64,000 nucleotides of DNA from Flavobacteriales bacterium. GTDB taxonomy: Bacteria; Bacteroidota; Bacteroidia; Flavobacteriales_F; PHOS-HE28. How positions within the stretch are numbered: the stretch's first letter is position 1; the number at the start of each line of letters is the position of its first letter. The notes beneath the pieces were generated by a model that saw only the letters and a program-made list of their open reading frames with translations, was not told the origin of the DNA and did not search any database. Below, in pieces: positions 43,101 through 51,810 of the stretch. The stretch spans positions 62,001-126,000 of the forward strand of contig JADKCV010000003.1 of assembly GCA_016718655.1 (NCBI GenBank), given 5' to 3'. The position numbers and the translations under genes were made by a program.

Positions 43101-44720
43101 GGCTACACCCGGGGCAGCAACGAGGTGGTGTACGGCAACAGCGCCGCGGGCCTCAGCATCGGCTATGTGGGTGAAGGCATCAGCGCCGATGTGGATGGCG
43201 ATGCGGAAGCGGCCAATACCATCGGCCTGCAGTTCCAGTGTAACAGTAATTCGATCAATGAGAAGAACGTCATCAGCAGGAAAGCCGACCCTGCACCGGC
43301 TGCCGAACAAGAACGACACACGATCCGCGGATTCCAAGGCTTGGCGGACCGGGCTGCGGGCAACAGCTTCGACCAGAACACGGATGCCGATCTGGAAAAG
43401 AACACCACGTTCATTCCGGTGATCAGCTACTTCTTCGATCCGGCTTTCCCGGACCAGGAGCCATCCAATTTCCTGCCGACCGACTTCGCCGTGCAGTCCA
43501 TCACTGGAACCAGCAATGCCTGCGCTGTAGGTCCAGGCGGGTTCACGGGCAACGGCCTCACCATTCCGGGAACGAAAGCACTGGTGCAGCAGAACCGCAC
43601 GGACTACGGATCGCTGCGTTATGTGTATGAGCAGCTGATCGATGGGGGCAATACCAACGAGGTGGTGCAGGAGATCATCGGCACCTGGCCGAACGACGTC
43701 TGGGAATTGCGCAGCCAATTGCTCAGCCGCAGTCCCTACCTGAGCACCACGGCGCTGAAGGAGCTGGTGAACAAGGCCCTGGTACCGGTGGCCATCAAGC
43801 TGGAGGTCTGTGTGGCCAACCCGGAGGCCACGCAGCAGGTGGGTTTCCTGGAGTGGGCCAAGGCAGAGGCCCTGTATCCGCTGCCCACCTACGCGCTGGA
43901 TGCCATTGTGGCCAGCTGGGAAACACGCACCTACCGCACCTACCTGGAGTTGGAACTGGCCGGCAAACACACCGCGCTTACCCAAGGGGTCCATCAGCTG
44001 CTGGAACTCTACCGGGCCGATAGCATCCATGCCGATCCGGACAGCCTGCGGGGGGCGTGGAAGCAGCTGCGCACCCGCGGCGCCCGCTATGCCGAGGTGG
44101 GCCTCCTGCTGAAGGACCAGCGCTACAGTGAGGCCCTGAGCGTGCTCAACGCCATGCCCGTGGAAAAGGAGCTGCGCCCCCGTGAGGAGGACGAACGCCA
44201 ACGCATGCTGAGCTACGTGGAGCTGCTGACCACGGCCCATGGTGTGGGACGCAGCGAGGACCAGCTGAACGCGGCGGAGGTAAGCACCTTGGCGAGTTTG
44301 GTGGGCGACCACTACGACCGCCCGGCCGTGTGGGCCAGCAACCTGCTGTGCGCCCAGTACGGCCAGTGCCGCAGCCCCTACACTGGTGGCAAAGCAGCGG
44401 TCAAGTCGCGCACCGCGCAGCACCCAACGGTTGAAGTGGCAGAAGCCGCGACCGGCCTGCAGATCCACCCCAACCCCGCCAGCGCGTGGACCGCCTTCAC
44501 GTACAAGATGCCCGGCAATGGTGCTACCTTGCACCTACGTGTACGCGACAGCCAGGGCCGTGTGCTCTTTGCCACACCCGCTAGCGGCGAAAAGGGCCAG
44601 GTGGTGTGGGACAGCCGAGGCGTAGCCCCTGGGGTGTACACGGTGGAGTTGCTCCGGGAAGGGAAACTGGAACGGTCTGAACGATCGAACCATCAGATGA
44701 ACTCCGAAGATGCATCCTGA
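40128..44720 (+). CDS. Large T9SS cargo protein with beta-helix region
   Basis: A 1530-residue surface protein. The N-terminus (MKSNSNIKAIATALLTVPHL) can serve as an export signal, with AHAQ near residue 40. Residues 1 to about 540 form an unrecognised domain rich in Trp/Tyr. Residues 650-1050 look like a right-handed parallel beta-helix (GVKVFGHYGESTFDQG, TIRNNTFALGKWWGIPL). The C-terminus has a type A T9SS sorting domain (QIHPNPASAWTAFTYKMPG, then GVYTVELLREGKLERSER). Its last residues, SNHQMNSEDAS, differ from the LIIQP ending of its neighbours because the stop was lost and the frame reads 24 bases into the next, broken gene. Base composition steps up inside the gene near 41740. Confidence 0.8.
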   Translation: MKSNSNIKAIATALLTVPHLVAVIDTGTGATIQLPAAHAQTAGMIVDWDHHDAPGFRSSGVDYIWNGTSFDPVVSAGSPTASPEDQGGDWYYDITEVKDDDGNPIGSVAVGYVGWSNWGYTNGTCLSIPNGDDSRPTFLTREGRHRGGIRQGVAYYNTSGQLQWFRAYHAGILHSVIQDSQGALVVAGWAFGTVSNAFADMANAPPLYYNPTAALTEALSCGEATTSERKMMLMKLDLEGDIDWNHFYSNNDDPVAALTELSYGWSVVETDRNGVKGYRIVGTQRELVNVDGVAELRVRPFIVQTSVAGIMEWKKRWAEELGYWQDSDPNMAALAIVRKQDPGTGAQHFLITGNRGLASGSSPYLAYFVEPNSSTGFVPPAWVVDGTVNSIQFPELIAGRTHTPTDACFVQRNGETAVVWPLIANQTGGNKFAEGRVYAIQVDDPATTVASVDLGELHAFDLYMGITPMSNGNVAVVTTKWPEGFSVNGDPYGWNDMPQDVRDCLERYTSYDGEGAAPVINWTIANPGGPGLVYRFYGTQSYAAELDVDDLSIVWDHQWIHDGGYEDLTGYDEPTDCYQGNPRRRQCNFKVVQASDGGLLVCGNTGHNFDDAYIAKLMPCELLFPTADLELDENGQFVLAGSTTWTTDRNVIGTVVVPDGVTLTIDGATIGFAVSTPEQITNITVLSGGTLQLLNGAHLTTWQGCPAPNPGLWDGVKVFGHYGESTFDQGQEILLPQGLVIMRDEATISNAKVGILAGNAPLANPEQQNNQWAGWLDLKDAIFRNNRYGVVAHRAGPIGFLPQRGDKLFNGPGTRFENCTFETTADLLDAGSYPVAHVALSRRKDAVFLGCTFANDRTDIPSLTSLQLGHGIKAFNSYYTVRQSSVFRNLDHGIRATSTHSNLISDVRDSQFQNNVCGIYISGEAGLTIRNNTFALGKWWGIPLTNPDEEFWGDNHRGIFTTSSTGLNIRDNSLTRSTESPAEPLLEGIVVGYTRGSNEVVYGNSAAGLSIGYVGEGISADVDGDAEAANTIGLQFQCNSNSINEKNVISRKADPAPAAEQERHTIRGFQGLADRAAGNSFDQNTDADLEKNTTFIPVISYFFDPAFPDQEPSNFLPTDFAVQSITGTSNACAVGPGGFTGNGLTIPGTKALVQQNRTDYGSLRYVYEQLIDGGNTNEVVQEIIGTWPNDVWELRSQLLSRSPYLSTTALKELVNKALVPVAIKLEVCVANPEATQQVGFLEWAKAEALYPLPTYALDAIVASWETRTYRTYLELELAGKHTALTQGVHQLLELYRADSIHADPDSLRGAWKQLRTRGARYAEVGLLLKDQRYSEALSVLNAMPVEKELRPREEDERQRMLSYVELLTTAHGVGRSEDQLNAAEVSTLASLVGDHYDRPAVWASNLLCAQYGQCRSPYTGGKAAVKSRTAQHPTVEVAEAATGLQIHPNPASAWTAFTYKMPGNGATLHLRVRDSQGRVLFATPASGEKGQVVWDSRGVAPGVYTVELLREGKLERSERSNHQMNSEDAS

Positions 44721-46182
44721 TGCATGGTAGCGGCCTTCCTGGCGGCCATTGTGGCGTTTGCCCAGTGGAACTTCACGGTGGATACCACTTTTCAGGCTGA
44801 AGTGGAAGGCAAGAATATCAATGACCTGATGGTCATGCCCGATGGGAAGATCTTCCTCTCTGGCAGGATCCGATTTCTTGGCGACGACTTCGATCGCGGT
44901 AGTTCCAAGCTGTTGGCGAATGGGGCTCGGGATATGAGTTTCCCGTCTTTCCCCGAAACCACCGGAGGCGGTAAGATAACACCGTGGACGAATAGCTTTT
45001 ACGTAAGCAATGCTCTGGTGAGAAGGTTGAATAGTGACGGCCCTGACCGATCCGGCTCATCTCCCTAACCCTGGGCCTTATTTCTACTGCTCCAAGGCGG
45101 CGACTACCACGTCTTCCCCGATGGGCGGGTGCTGATCAGCGGCAACCACCTGCTCAGCGACAGTGTACGCGGCTTCGAGGGGCTCTACCAGTTGGTCTGG
45201 TTCACCAACACCGGCTACCTGGACACCACACGCATCCACCGCAGCAGCGGCAACTGCGCGGTCTATCGCTTTGAGGAGTTGCCCAGCGGACAGTTCATCG
45301 TGCGGGGGATTTGCGACCAGTTCGACGGCCAGCCCGTGGATCGGATCTTTCGTGTGCACGCCGACGGAAGTGTGGATACCTCTTATCACACGGGGGTGTA
45401 TTGGGGAGCCGCCTATGATTACCTCCCACTTAACGATGGCCGGGTCTATGTGGCCGGTGAAATTACCTTCGAACTGCCAAGCCGGGATACCCTGCACTTG
45501 GCACGCTTCCTTCACCGGCACCGGACTCTACCCTCTGTTGGTGCCACAATTCCAGATGGCCACCTTACCGTTTGGTGGGGTGGAACGGATAGAGCCATGG
45601 CTGAACGGCACCTTACTAGCAACCGGCCAATTCAGCTCGGTGAACGGTCAGCCTCGGAACGGTATATGCATTCTGGATACCAATGGCACACTGCTGCCCG
45701 CCTTCGGGGGCCAAGGGGTAGGCACCTATACAGAGAGTTTCTCAGGGGGTAGTTACCGCTATGCCACCATCGCTGCCACCGCCTACGACAGCACCAACGC
45801 CCACCTGTACATCGCCGGTGCCTACAGCGGCTACACCGATGCCACGGGCCACTACCCCGATCAGCGCTTCATCACCCGCCTGAAGGTGAGCGAGCTGAGC
45901 ACCGCCGTGCCCGAACAAGCTCCCCAACGTGGGTCGCTGCAGCTGTGGCCCAATCCGGCGGCTGGACAGGTGTGGCTGCGCTATGCGCTGCCGGGCCATC
46001 AGGGACAGGTGCACCTACGTGTACGCGACAGCCAGGGCCGTGTGCTCTTTTTTACACCAGCCGCAGGCGAGGAAGGCCAGGTAGTGTGGGACAGCCGAGG
46101 CGTAGCCCCTGGGGTGTACACGGTGGAGTTGCTCCGAGAAGGGAAACTGGAACGGTCTGAACGATTGATCATTCAACCTTAG
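44697..46182 (+). pseudogene. Delta-60-type T9SS paralogue, multiply frameshifted
   Basis: Comparison with the intact gene at 46183 shows that this copy is broken. The start region (ATG 44697) has a one-base loss and a compensating gain that create a TGA at 44718; an internal ATG at 44724 could still start MVAAFLAAIVAFAQWNF. Near 45040-45100 at least three single-base losses shift the frame after LVRRLNSDG. The frame from 45129 (MLISGNHLLSDSVRGFEGL) then shifts again near 45505-45530, after which the C-terminal half and the sorting domain (LERSERLIIQP) run to 46182. The reconstructed length is close to 495 residues. Flanking paralogues are intact, so local decay is more likely than random sequencing error. 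Confidence 0.85.
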
Positions 46183-48911
46183 ATGCGAAACCCCAAGCGC
46201 ATAGCATGCACAATGGCCGCCTTCTTGGTGGCCATTGTGGCGTTTGCCCAGTGGAACTTCACGGTGGATACCACTTTTCAGGCTGAAGTAGAGGGCAGGA
46301 ATATCAATGACCTGATGGTCATGCCCGATGGGAAGATCTTCCTCTCTGGCAGGATCCGATTTCTTGGCGACGACTTCGATCGCGGAAGTTCCAAGCTGTT
46401 GGCGAATGGGGCTCGGGATATGAGCTTCCCGTCCTTCCCCGAAACCACCGGAGGTGGTAAGATCACGCCATGGGAGAGTGGTTTCTACGTAAGCAATGGT
46501 CTGGTGCGTAGGTTGAATAGTGAAGGCCTCATCGATCCTGCTTTCATCTCCCTGAACCTTGGGCCTTACTTCTACTCACTACAAGGCGGCGACTACCACG
46601 TCTTCCCCGATGGGCGGGTGCTGATCAGCGGCAACCACCTGCTCAGCGACAGTGTGCGCGGCTTCGAGGGCCTCTACCAGTTGGTCTGGTTCACCAACAC
46701 CGGCTACCTGGACACCACCCGCATCCACCGCAGCAGTGGCAACTGCGCGGTCTATCGCTTTGAGGAGTTGCCCAGCGGACAGTTCATCGTCAACGGCATT
46801 TGCGACCAGTTCGATGGCCAGCCCGTGGACCGGATCTTTCGTGTGAATGCCGACGGTAGCGTGGACACCAGTTTCCATACAGGAGTGTTCTGGGGCTCCG
46901 CATTCGATTATCTCCCACTGGGTGATGGCCGGATCTATGTGGCAGGCCGCTACCTCCGATCAGAAGATACGGAGGACACCCTTCAGGTAGCGCGGTTCTT
47001 AGCGAATGGCGCGTTGGATCCGAGCTTTGCTCCACCACAGTTCCGGATGTCCACTTTACCAGCAGTGCTGGGTGCCTCCGCGACCAGTGTGCAACCTTGG
47101 TTGGATGGAACGTTGTTGGTCACGGGCAAGTTCGAGCTTGTCAACGGTCAGCCACGGCGAGGCCTGTGTGTATTGGATACCAATGGCACACTCCTTCCCG
47201 CGTTCCATGATCAAGGCGTCAGTCCATTCTTCTACACCGATGCCGGAGAAGATCTATACAGCGCATTGGTCACCTCCACCGCCTACGACAGCACCAACGC
47301 CCACCTGTACATCGCAGGTGCCTACAGTGGCTACACCGATGCCACGGGCCACTACCCTGATCAGCGCTTCATCACCCGACTGAAGGTGAGCGAGCTGAGC
47401 ACCGCCGTGCCCGATCATGCTCCCCAACGAGGTTCGCTGCAGCTGTGGCCCAACCCGGCCGCTGGTCACGTGTGGCTGCGCTATGCGCTGCCCGGCCATC
47501 AGGGACAGGTGCACCTACGTGTACGCGACAGCCAGGGACGTGTGCTCTTTGCGACACCCGCTAGCGGCGAAGAAGGCCAGGTGCTGTGGGACAGCCGAGG
47601 CGTCTCGACCGGCGTGTATACGGTGGAACTGATCCGAGAAGGAACCGTTGAGCGTACCGAACGTTTGGTCATCCAACCCTAGATGAACTACGAACGATGC
47701 ATCCTGAGCATGGTAGCGGCCCTGGTGGCCGCTACCACTGCTTTGGGGCAGTGGAGTTTCACCGTGGACACCACGTTCCGCGTTCCACTTGTCGCGCAGA
47801 ACGTGAATGATCTGCTGCTCAATGAGGATGGTACATTGATCGCATCAGGGCGCATGACTGTTGAAGGGCAGTGGCCTCCCACAGTACAGTATCCAATTCT
47901 GCGCTTCGACTCCGATGGACTAATTGACAATATGTTTCAAATACAGGCGGGAGGAGGTAAGCTCACCACTTGGCAAGATCGCTTTTTTGTTTCGACGGGC
48001 GCATACCCACTTCGGGTACTGTCTGATGGCTATATAGACCCCTCATTTATCTCCCTCAACTTGGGCCCCTATTTCTATGCCCTCCAAGGCGGCGACTACC
48101 ACGTCTTCCCCGATGGGCGGGTGCTGATCAGCGGCAACCACCTGCTCAGCGACAGTGTGCGCGGCTTCGAGGGCCTCTACCAGTTGGTCTGGTTCACCAA
48201 CACGGGCTACCTGGACACCACACGCATCCACCGCAGCAGCGGCAACTGTGCGGTCTATCAGTTCAAGGAACTGCCCACCGGCCAGTTCATCGTCAACGGC
48301 ATTTGCGACCAGTTCGATGGCCAGCCCGTGGACCGCGTGTTCCGCGTGCAGGCCGATGGCAGTGTGGACACCTCCTTCCATACAGATGTATACACCGGGC
48401 TCACGGCGGATTACCTGCCCCTGAACGATGGCCGAGTGTATGTGGCTGGGAATTTCCGACGGTCGCAAACACCAGAGGATACCCTCCACTTGGTGCGTTT
48501 CTCACCTACCGGAGCGCTCGACCCCACTTTTGTTCCGCCACAATTCCAGATGGCCACCTTACCGGAGGTACTTGGTGCTGCGGTGATCAGTGTGCAGCCA
48601 TGGCTGGATGGTAGTTTGCTGGTCACCGGAAAGTTCGAACGTGTCAACGGAGAGCCCCGCAGGGGTATCTGTTTGCTGGATACCAATGGCACCCTCCTTC
48701 CCGCGTTCCATGATCAAGGTGTTAGTCCATACTACTACACCGATGCGGGAGAAGATCTGTATCGTGCAGCGGTCCACGCGGTCGCCTACGACAGCACCAA
48801 CGCCCACCTGTACATCGCAGGTGCCTACAGTGGCTACACCGATGCCACGGGCCACTACCCTGATCAGCGCTTCATCACCCGCCTGAAGGTGAGCGAGCTG
48901 AGCACCGCCGT
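45096..48911 (+). repeat. Near-identical tracts shared by tandem paralogues
   Basis: Two tracts recur in the pseudogene and the two following genes. Tract 1 (172 bp) is at 45096-45267, 46585-46756 and 48088-48259; I count four mismatches between the last two. Tract 2 (128 bp, coding AYDSTNAHLYIAGAYSGYT) is at 45781-45908, 47281-47408 and 48784-48911. A third tract coding the sorting-domain core is at 44531, 46011 and 47511. Sequence between the tracts is much less similar, which points to gene conversion or unequal crossover. Confidence 0.85.
46183..47682 (+). CDS. Delta-60 repeat T9SS surface protein
   Basis: A 499-residue secreted protein starting directly after the preceding pseudogene's TAG. 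Signal peptide MRNPKRIACTMAAFLVAIVA ends near FAQWNF. The body contains delta-60-type repeats, each with a [G/N]xxDxxF core: KLLANGARDMSFPSF, VRRLNSEGLIDPAFISL, VFRVNADGSVDTSFH, ARFLANGALDPSFAP. These probably form a beta-propeller. The C-terminus is a type A T9SS sorting domain (LQLWPNPAAGHVWLRYALPG, GVYTVELIREGTVERTERL). Its internal tracts are almost identical to the neighbours', while its ends differ. Cell-surface display is likely; the ligand is unknown. Confidence 0.85.
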   Translation: MRNPKRIACTMAAFLVAIVAFAQWNFTVDTTFQAEVEGRNINDLMVMPDGKIFLSGRIRFLGDDFDRGSSKLLANGARDMSFPSFPETTGGGKITPWESGFYVSNGLVRRLNSEGLIDPAFISLNLGPYFYSLQGGDYHVFPDGRVLISGNHLLSDSVRGFEGLYQLVWFTNTGYLDTTRIHRSSGNCAVYRFEELPSGQFIVNGICDQFDGQPVDRIFRVNADGSVDTSFHTGVFWGSAFDYLPLGDGRIYVAGRYLRSEDTEDTLQVARFLANGALDPSFAPPQFRMSTLPAVLGASATSVQPWLDGTLLVTGKFELVNGQPRRGLCVLDTNGTLLPAFHDQGVSPFFYTDAGEDLYSALVTSTAYDSTNAHLYIAGAYSGYTDATGHYPDQRFITRLKVSELSTAVPDHAPQRGSLQLWPNPAAGHVWLRYALPGHQGQVHLRVRDSQGRVLFATPASGEEGQVLWDSRGVSTGVYTVELIREGTVERTERLVIQP

Positions 48912-49167
48912 AAGCGAAGCGCCCCAACAACCACGCGCCTTGCAGCTGTACCCCAACCCCAGCACTGGCCCCATAACCGTGGCCATTGAACAGCCGCCCG
49001 ACCATGGGGACCTGTTGTTGCGGGATGCCTTGGGCAGAGTCGTAAACAGGCAACGGATCACCGCTTATCATACCTCATTGACCTTGGACCACACAGGCGT
49101 ATATTCGGTGGAGCTGGTGCGCGACGGCCGCACCGTGGAGACCCAACGCCTGATCGTGCATCCATGA
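47683..49167 (+). CDS. Delta-60 repeat T9SS surface protein
   Basis: A 494-residue paralogue whose ATG follows the previous stop with no gap. It begins MNYERCILSMVAALVAATTA, a signal peptide ending about TALGQWSF. The N-terminal 130 residues differ strongly from the 46183 protein, while the middle (GGDYHVFPDGRVLISGNHLL onward) is nearly identical at DNA level. Delta-60 units include ILRFDSDGLIDNMFQ, VFRVQADGSVDTSFH and VRFSPTGALDPTFVP. The sorting domain is of another subtype (LQLYPNPSTGPITVAIEQPP, GVYSVELVRDGRTVETQRL). It overlaps the next gene by 4 bp. Confidence 0.85.
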   Translation: MNYERCILSMVAALVAATTALGQWSFTVDTTFRVPLVAQNVNDLLLNEDGTLIASGRMTVEGQWPPTVQYPILRFDSDGLIDNMFQIQAGGGKLTTWQDRFFVSTGAYPLRVLSDGYIDPSFISLNLGPYFYALQGGDYHVFPDGRVLISGNHLLSDSVRGFEGLYQLVWFTNTGYLDTTRIHRSSGNCAVYQFKELPTGQFIVNGICDQFDGQPVDRVFRVQADGSVDTSFHTDVYTGLTADYLPLNDGRVYVAGNFRRSQTPEDTLHLVRFSPTGALDPTFVPPQFQMATLPEVLGAAVISVQPWLDGSLLVTGKFERVNGEPRRGICLLDTNGTLLPAFHDQGVSPYYYTDAGEDLYRAAVHAVAYDSTNAHLYIAGAYSGYTDATGHYPDQRFITRLKVSELSTAVSEAPQQPRALQLYPNPSTGPITVAIEQPPDHGDLLLRDALGRVVNRQRITAYHTSLTLDHTGVYSVELVRDGRTVETQRLIVHP

Positions 49168-50627
49168 CCCCTTCGCGATGTATGCAAGCGCTTGCCGGCC
49201 TTTTGCTGGCAAGCACTGCATGCGCGCAAGTGCCTTTCGCGCTCGATACCACTTTCCGGACCACCATAGTTGAATCGAACGTTAACTCCGTTTTGGTCCA
49301 ACAAGGGGGCCTTACGGTTCTTTCTGGGAACATGAAACTTCCCGGTGACCTGTATTTCCGCGCAGGAATGAGGCTTTTGCCGAACGGGGCAATGGACGAA
49401 ACATTCGCTCCAGTACCCAATATGGGAGGCAAACTCACCGGGTGGAATGACCGCATTTATGTAGGCATTAGTTCGGCAGTAAAGCGTCTTTTCGCAAATG
49501 GACACATCGATCCTGGATTCATTTTCATGGACGCTGGCCCATACTTTTCCTCCCTCGCTGGTGGGGACTACCATGTCTATCCCGATGGTCGGGTGCTAAT
49601 GAGCGGTCGACATATACTGAGCGATACGGTCCGCGGTCTTGTAGGCTACTACAACCTGGTCTGGTTCAGCAACGAAGGGTACTTGGATACCACCCGGACG
49701 CATCGCCGGGGAAATGGGAACGTATTCCAGTTCGCTCCATTACCTGATGGGGGCTTCATTTGTCAGGGCACCGGTAGCGAATTCGAAGGTGTGCCGGTCG
49801 GGCGCATCTTCAAGGTGGATTCCGTAGGGGTTCCCGACCCGGGGTTTCAAAGCGACGTCTTCTCTGGCTCCGCCTACACGTTCCTGTCGCTTGCGGATGG
49901 GCGTGTTTATGCAGGGGGCAATTTCCGGCGCAATGCGGATCCCTTGGACACCTTGCGCTTGGTGCGCTTCATGCCCGATGGCAGCTTGGACCCCACGTTC
50001 AGCCGACCGAACTTCACCTTTGTCAATGGAACTTATCCGGTCGGGCCAAGCGTTACCGAAATGACCCCATTCGAGGATGGTAAGTACTTTGTCATGGGCA
50101 GTTTTGAATTCGTGAACGGTCAACCCCGCCGCGGTATCTGCGTCATAGATAGTATCGGTGCGCTTATGGACGAATTCAATGAGTGTGGCGTTGGGCCATT
50201 TGACGATGGCCTTTTCGTTGCCGGGAGCGTACATGGCATTGCCCCTTACGGTGATGACCATTGGCTGATCTGGGGTTCGTATCTGGGCTATGACGATGGT
50301 GTGATCAACGACCCTGATCAGCGCTTTGTAACCCGCCTGCACAGAGGGGATTTCACCACCAGCACGGCTACCCTTTCCGTGGGCGAGGGGCCGGGGATGA
50401 AGCTGTACCCCAACCCCAGCACCGGTGTACTGCACCTCAGCGTGGAGGAACACCCCCGCAACGCAGTGGTCCACGTGCGCGATGCCCTAGGCCGCACGGT
50501 CCTTCAACGACCGCTCATCTCCCATTACAACACGGTGGACCTCACCACGGCAGGCAGGGGCGTTTATGTGGTCAGCGTAGTGGCAGCCGGTGTGCGAATT
50601 GCGGCGCAGCGGGTAGTGGTGGAGTGA
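49164..50627 (+). CDS. Delta-60 repeat T9SS surface protein, divergent
   Basis: A 487-residue fourth paralogue. Signal peptide MTPSRCMQALAGLLLASTAC ends near AQVPF. Delta-60 units such as RLLPNGAMDETFAPV, KRLFANGHIDPGFIFM and VRFMPDGSLDPTFSR run through the body with the same layout as its neighbours (GGDYHVYPDGRVLMSGRHIL), but DNA identity is much lower and base composition less GC-rich. The sorting domain is LYPNPSTGVLHLSVEEH to GVYVVSVVAAGVRIAAQRV. Its ATG overlaps the stop of 47683-49167. A small hairpin (50626-50640) follows. It may be the oldest or least recombined copy. Confidence 0.82.
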   Translation: MTPSRCMQALAGLLLASTACAQVPFALDTTFRTTIVESNVNSVLVQQGGLTVLSGNMKLPGDLYFRAGMRLLPNGAMDETFAPVPNMGGKLTGWNDRIYVGISSAVKRLFANGHIDPGFIFMDAGPYFSSLAGGDYHVYPDGRVLMSGRHILSDTVRGLVGYYNLVWFSNEGYLDTTRTHRRGNGNVFQFAPLPDGGFICQGTGSEFEGVPVGRIFKVDSVGVPDPGFQSDVFSGSAYTFLSLADGRVYAGGNFRRNADPLDTLRLVRFMPDGSLDPTFSRPNFTFVNGTYPVGPSVTEMTPFEDGKYFVMGSFEFVNGQPRRGICVIDSIGALMDEFNECGVGPFDDGLFVAGSVHGIAPYGDDHWLIWGSYLGYDDGVINDPDQRFVTRLHRGDFTTSTATLSVGEGPGMKLYPNPSTGVLHLSVEEHPRNAVVHVRDALGRTVLQRPLISHYNTVDLTTAGRGVYVVSVVAAGVRIAAQRVVVE

Positions 50628-50851
50628 GGGGCCTCCCCTCCGCCACCTGCGGCCCACGGGCCAACCCTGAAACACGGCACACCCGATCGAAAGTGAAGAC
50701 CACGCCCCTATCGGGTACCTCGAAGAACCAACAACGGATGCCATGCGCAGGTAGGTTTCATCCGGTCGGGACGAAGCGCGGATACCGGAACGCAGTCTCC
50801 GACCAGGGTTCAGGGTGATGCGGTGATGCCGCCGGAGGGTGGCACATCGGC

Positions 50852-51721
50852 TCAGAGTTCCAGGCGGAGGCCGCTGAGCGTTTGTTGACCGATGGAAGTG
50901 CGGGCACCCAGCTCGGGCGTGCCTTGGTGTGCGAGTTGCGGCCTCACCTCCATCAGCAGGTGTACCCGGCTGAGGAAGGTCTTCTTACGCGCCAATTGAA
51001 GGTCGATCCCGAAGGGTACGTACATGCTGAACCACCAACCGGTGGCGTTCCGATACACTTCCGAGGTGTTGGGTAGGGGAAGGTCCCACGGCGCGATGAG
51101 GTCGACATCCTCCGTGTTGTCCTCCCGCTCCGCCACATCACGGTTCCCGTCCTGCCATACCTCGGTGCGGGCGTTCAACACCGGGCCACCTGCCACGCCC
51201 ACACCACCATACACGCTCCAGCGCCCTGACGAACGCCAGATGATGGCAGCGTTGAGCCCCACGCGCTGCGCAGTGTGTTGCACCCGGATGCGGTCGCTGA
51301 ACACGGAATCCACGAAGGTCTGGTCGCCGGTCTGGCTGGAGGTGAGCGTATCGTACGGCGATCGGGTGGTCCGGTCCAGCGCGGCCCGGAGGTTGAGGGT
51401 ACCTGCGTAGCTGATGCCTGCCCGCACTTCCGGCCCACGTCGCTCCGTGTCCCCGAACGGATGGTAGCCAACTGCGATCTCGAACACCCCCAGACCCGTT
51501 GCGAAGGTCTCATCGGTGAACCGGTATTCCATCAGGTTCCGGTCATCCAGACCCAGGATGGGGACCAATGCAGCGATGTCGTTGCGGAACAGGGTGGCGT
51601 CCTTCACGAAGTAGGAGCCTCCGGCCACGTGGATGGAGCCCCAACGGCTGCTGTCCGACGCTTGCGCGGCAGCCATGAGCTGAATGCCAAGGAAGCCGAT
51701 GGCGAGGAGTGTCAGGCGCAT
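50852..51721 (-). CDS. Outer-membrane-like protein, function unknown
   Basis: A 289-residue protein beginning MRLTLLAIGFLGIQLMAAAQ, a clear signal peptide with cleavage near AAAQA. The mature part alternates short hydrophobic and polar stretches (GPEVRAGISYAGTLNLRAAL, RWSVYGGVGVAGGPVLNAR, WWFSMYVPFGIDLQLARK). It ends in LRLEL, which fits an outer-membrane beta-barrel of the kind common in this phylum. No family was recognised. It is 89 bp downstream of asd on the same strand. The start at 51721 is chosen because the signal peptide begins there; the open frame continues upstream without meaning. Confidence 0.7.
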   Translation of the reverse strand: MRLTLLAIGFLGIQLMAAAQASDSSRWGSIHVAGGSYFVKDATLFRNDIAALVPILGLDDRNLMEYRFTDETFATGLGVFEIAVGYHPFGDTERRGPEVRAGISYAGTLNLRAALDRTTRSPYDTLTSSQTGDQTFVDSVFSDRIRVQHTAQRVGLNAAIIWRSSGRWSVYGGVGVAGGPVLNARTEVWQDGNRDVAEREDNTEDVDLIAPWDLPLPNTSEVYRNATGWWFSMYVPFGIDLQLARKKTFLSRVHLLMEVRPQLAHQGTPELGARTSIGQQTLSGLRLEL

Positions 51722-51810
51722 CGTATGGGGGGTTGGTCTCACAAAGATGATCGGTCCGTTGCACAGGTGCTCCGCGTGAAGCCATCGGCCCGGACCAGGT
51801 GCAATGGTCC

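Noticed and set aside
50628..50851. A small gene between the last delta-60 gene and the outer-membrane-like gene
   Set aside because: The only open frame (about 64 codons) has no signal, motif or start context; I see nothing in this stretch except a weak hairpin at its left edge.
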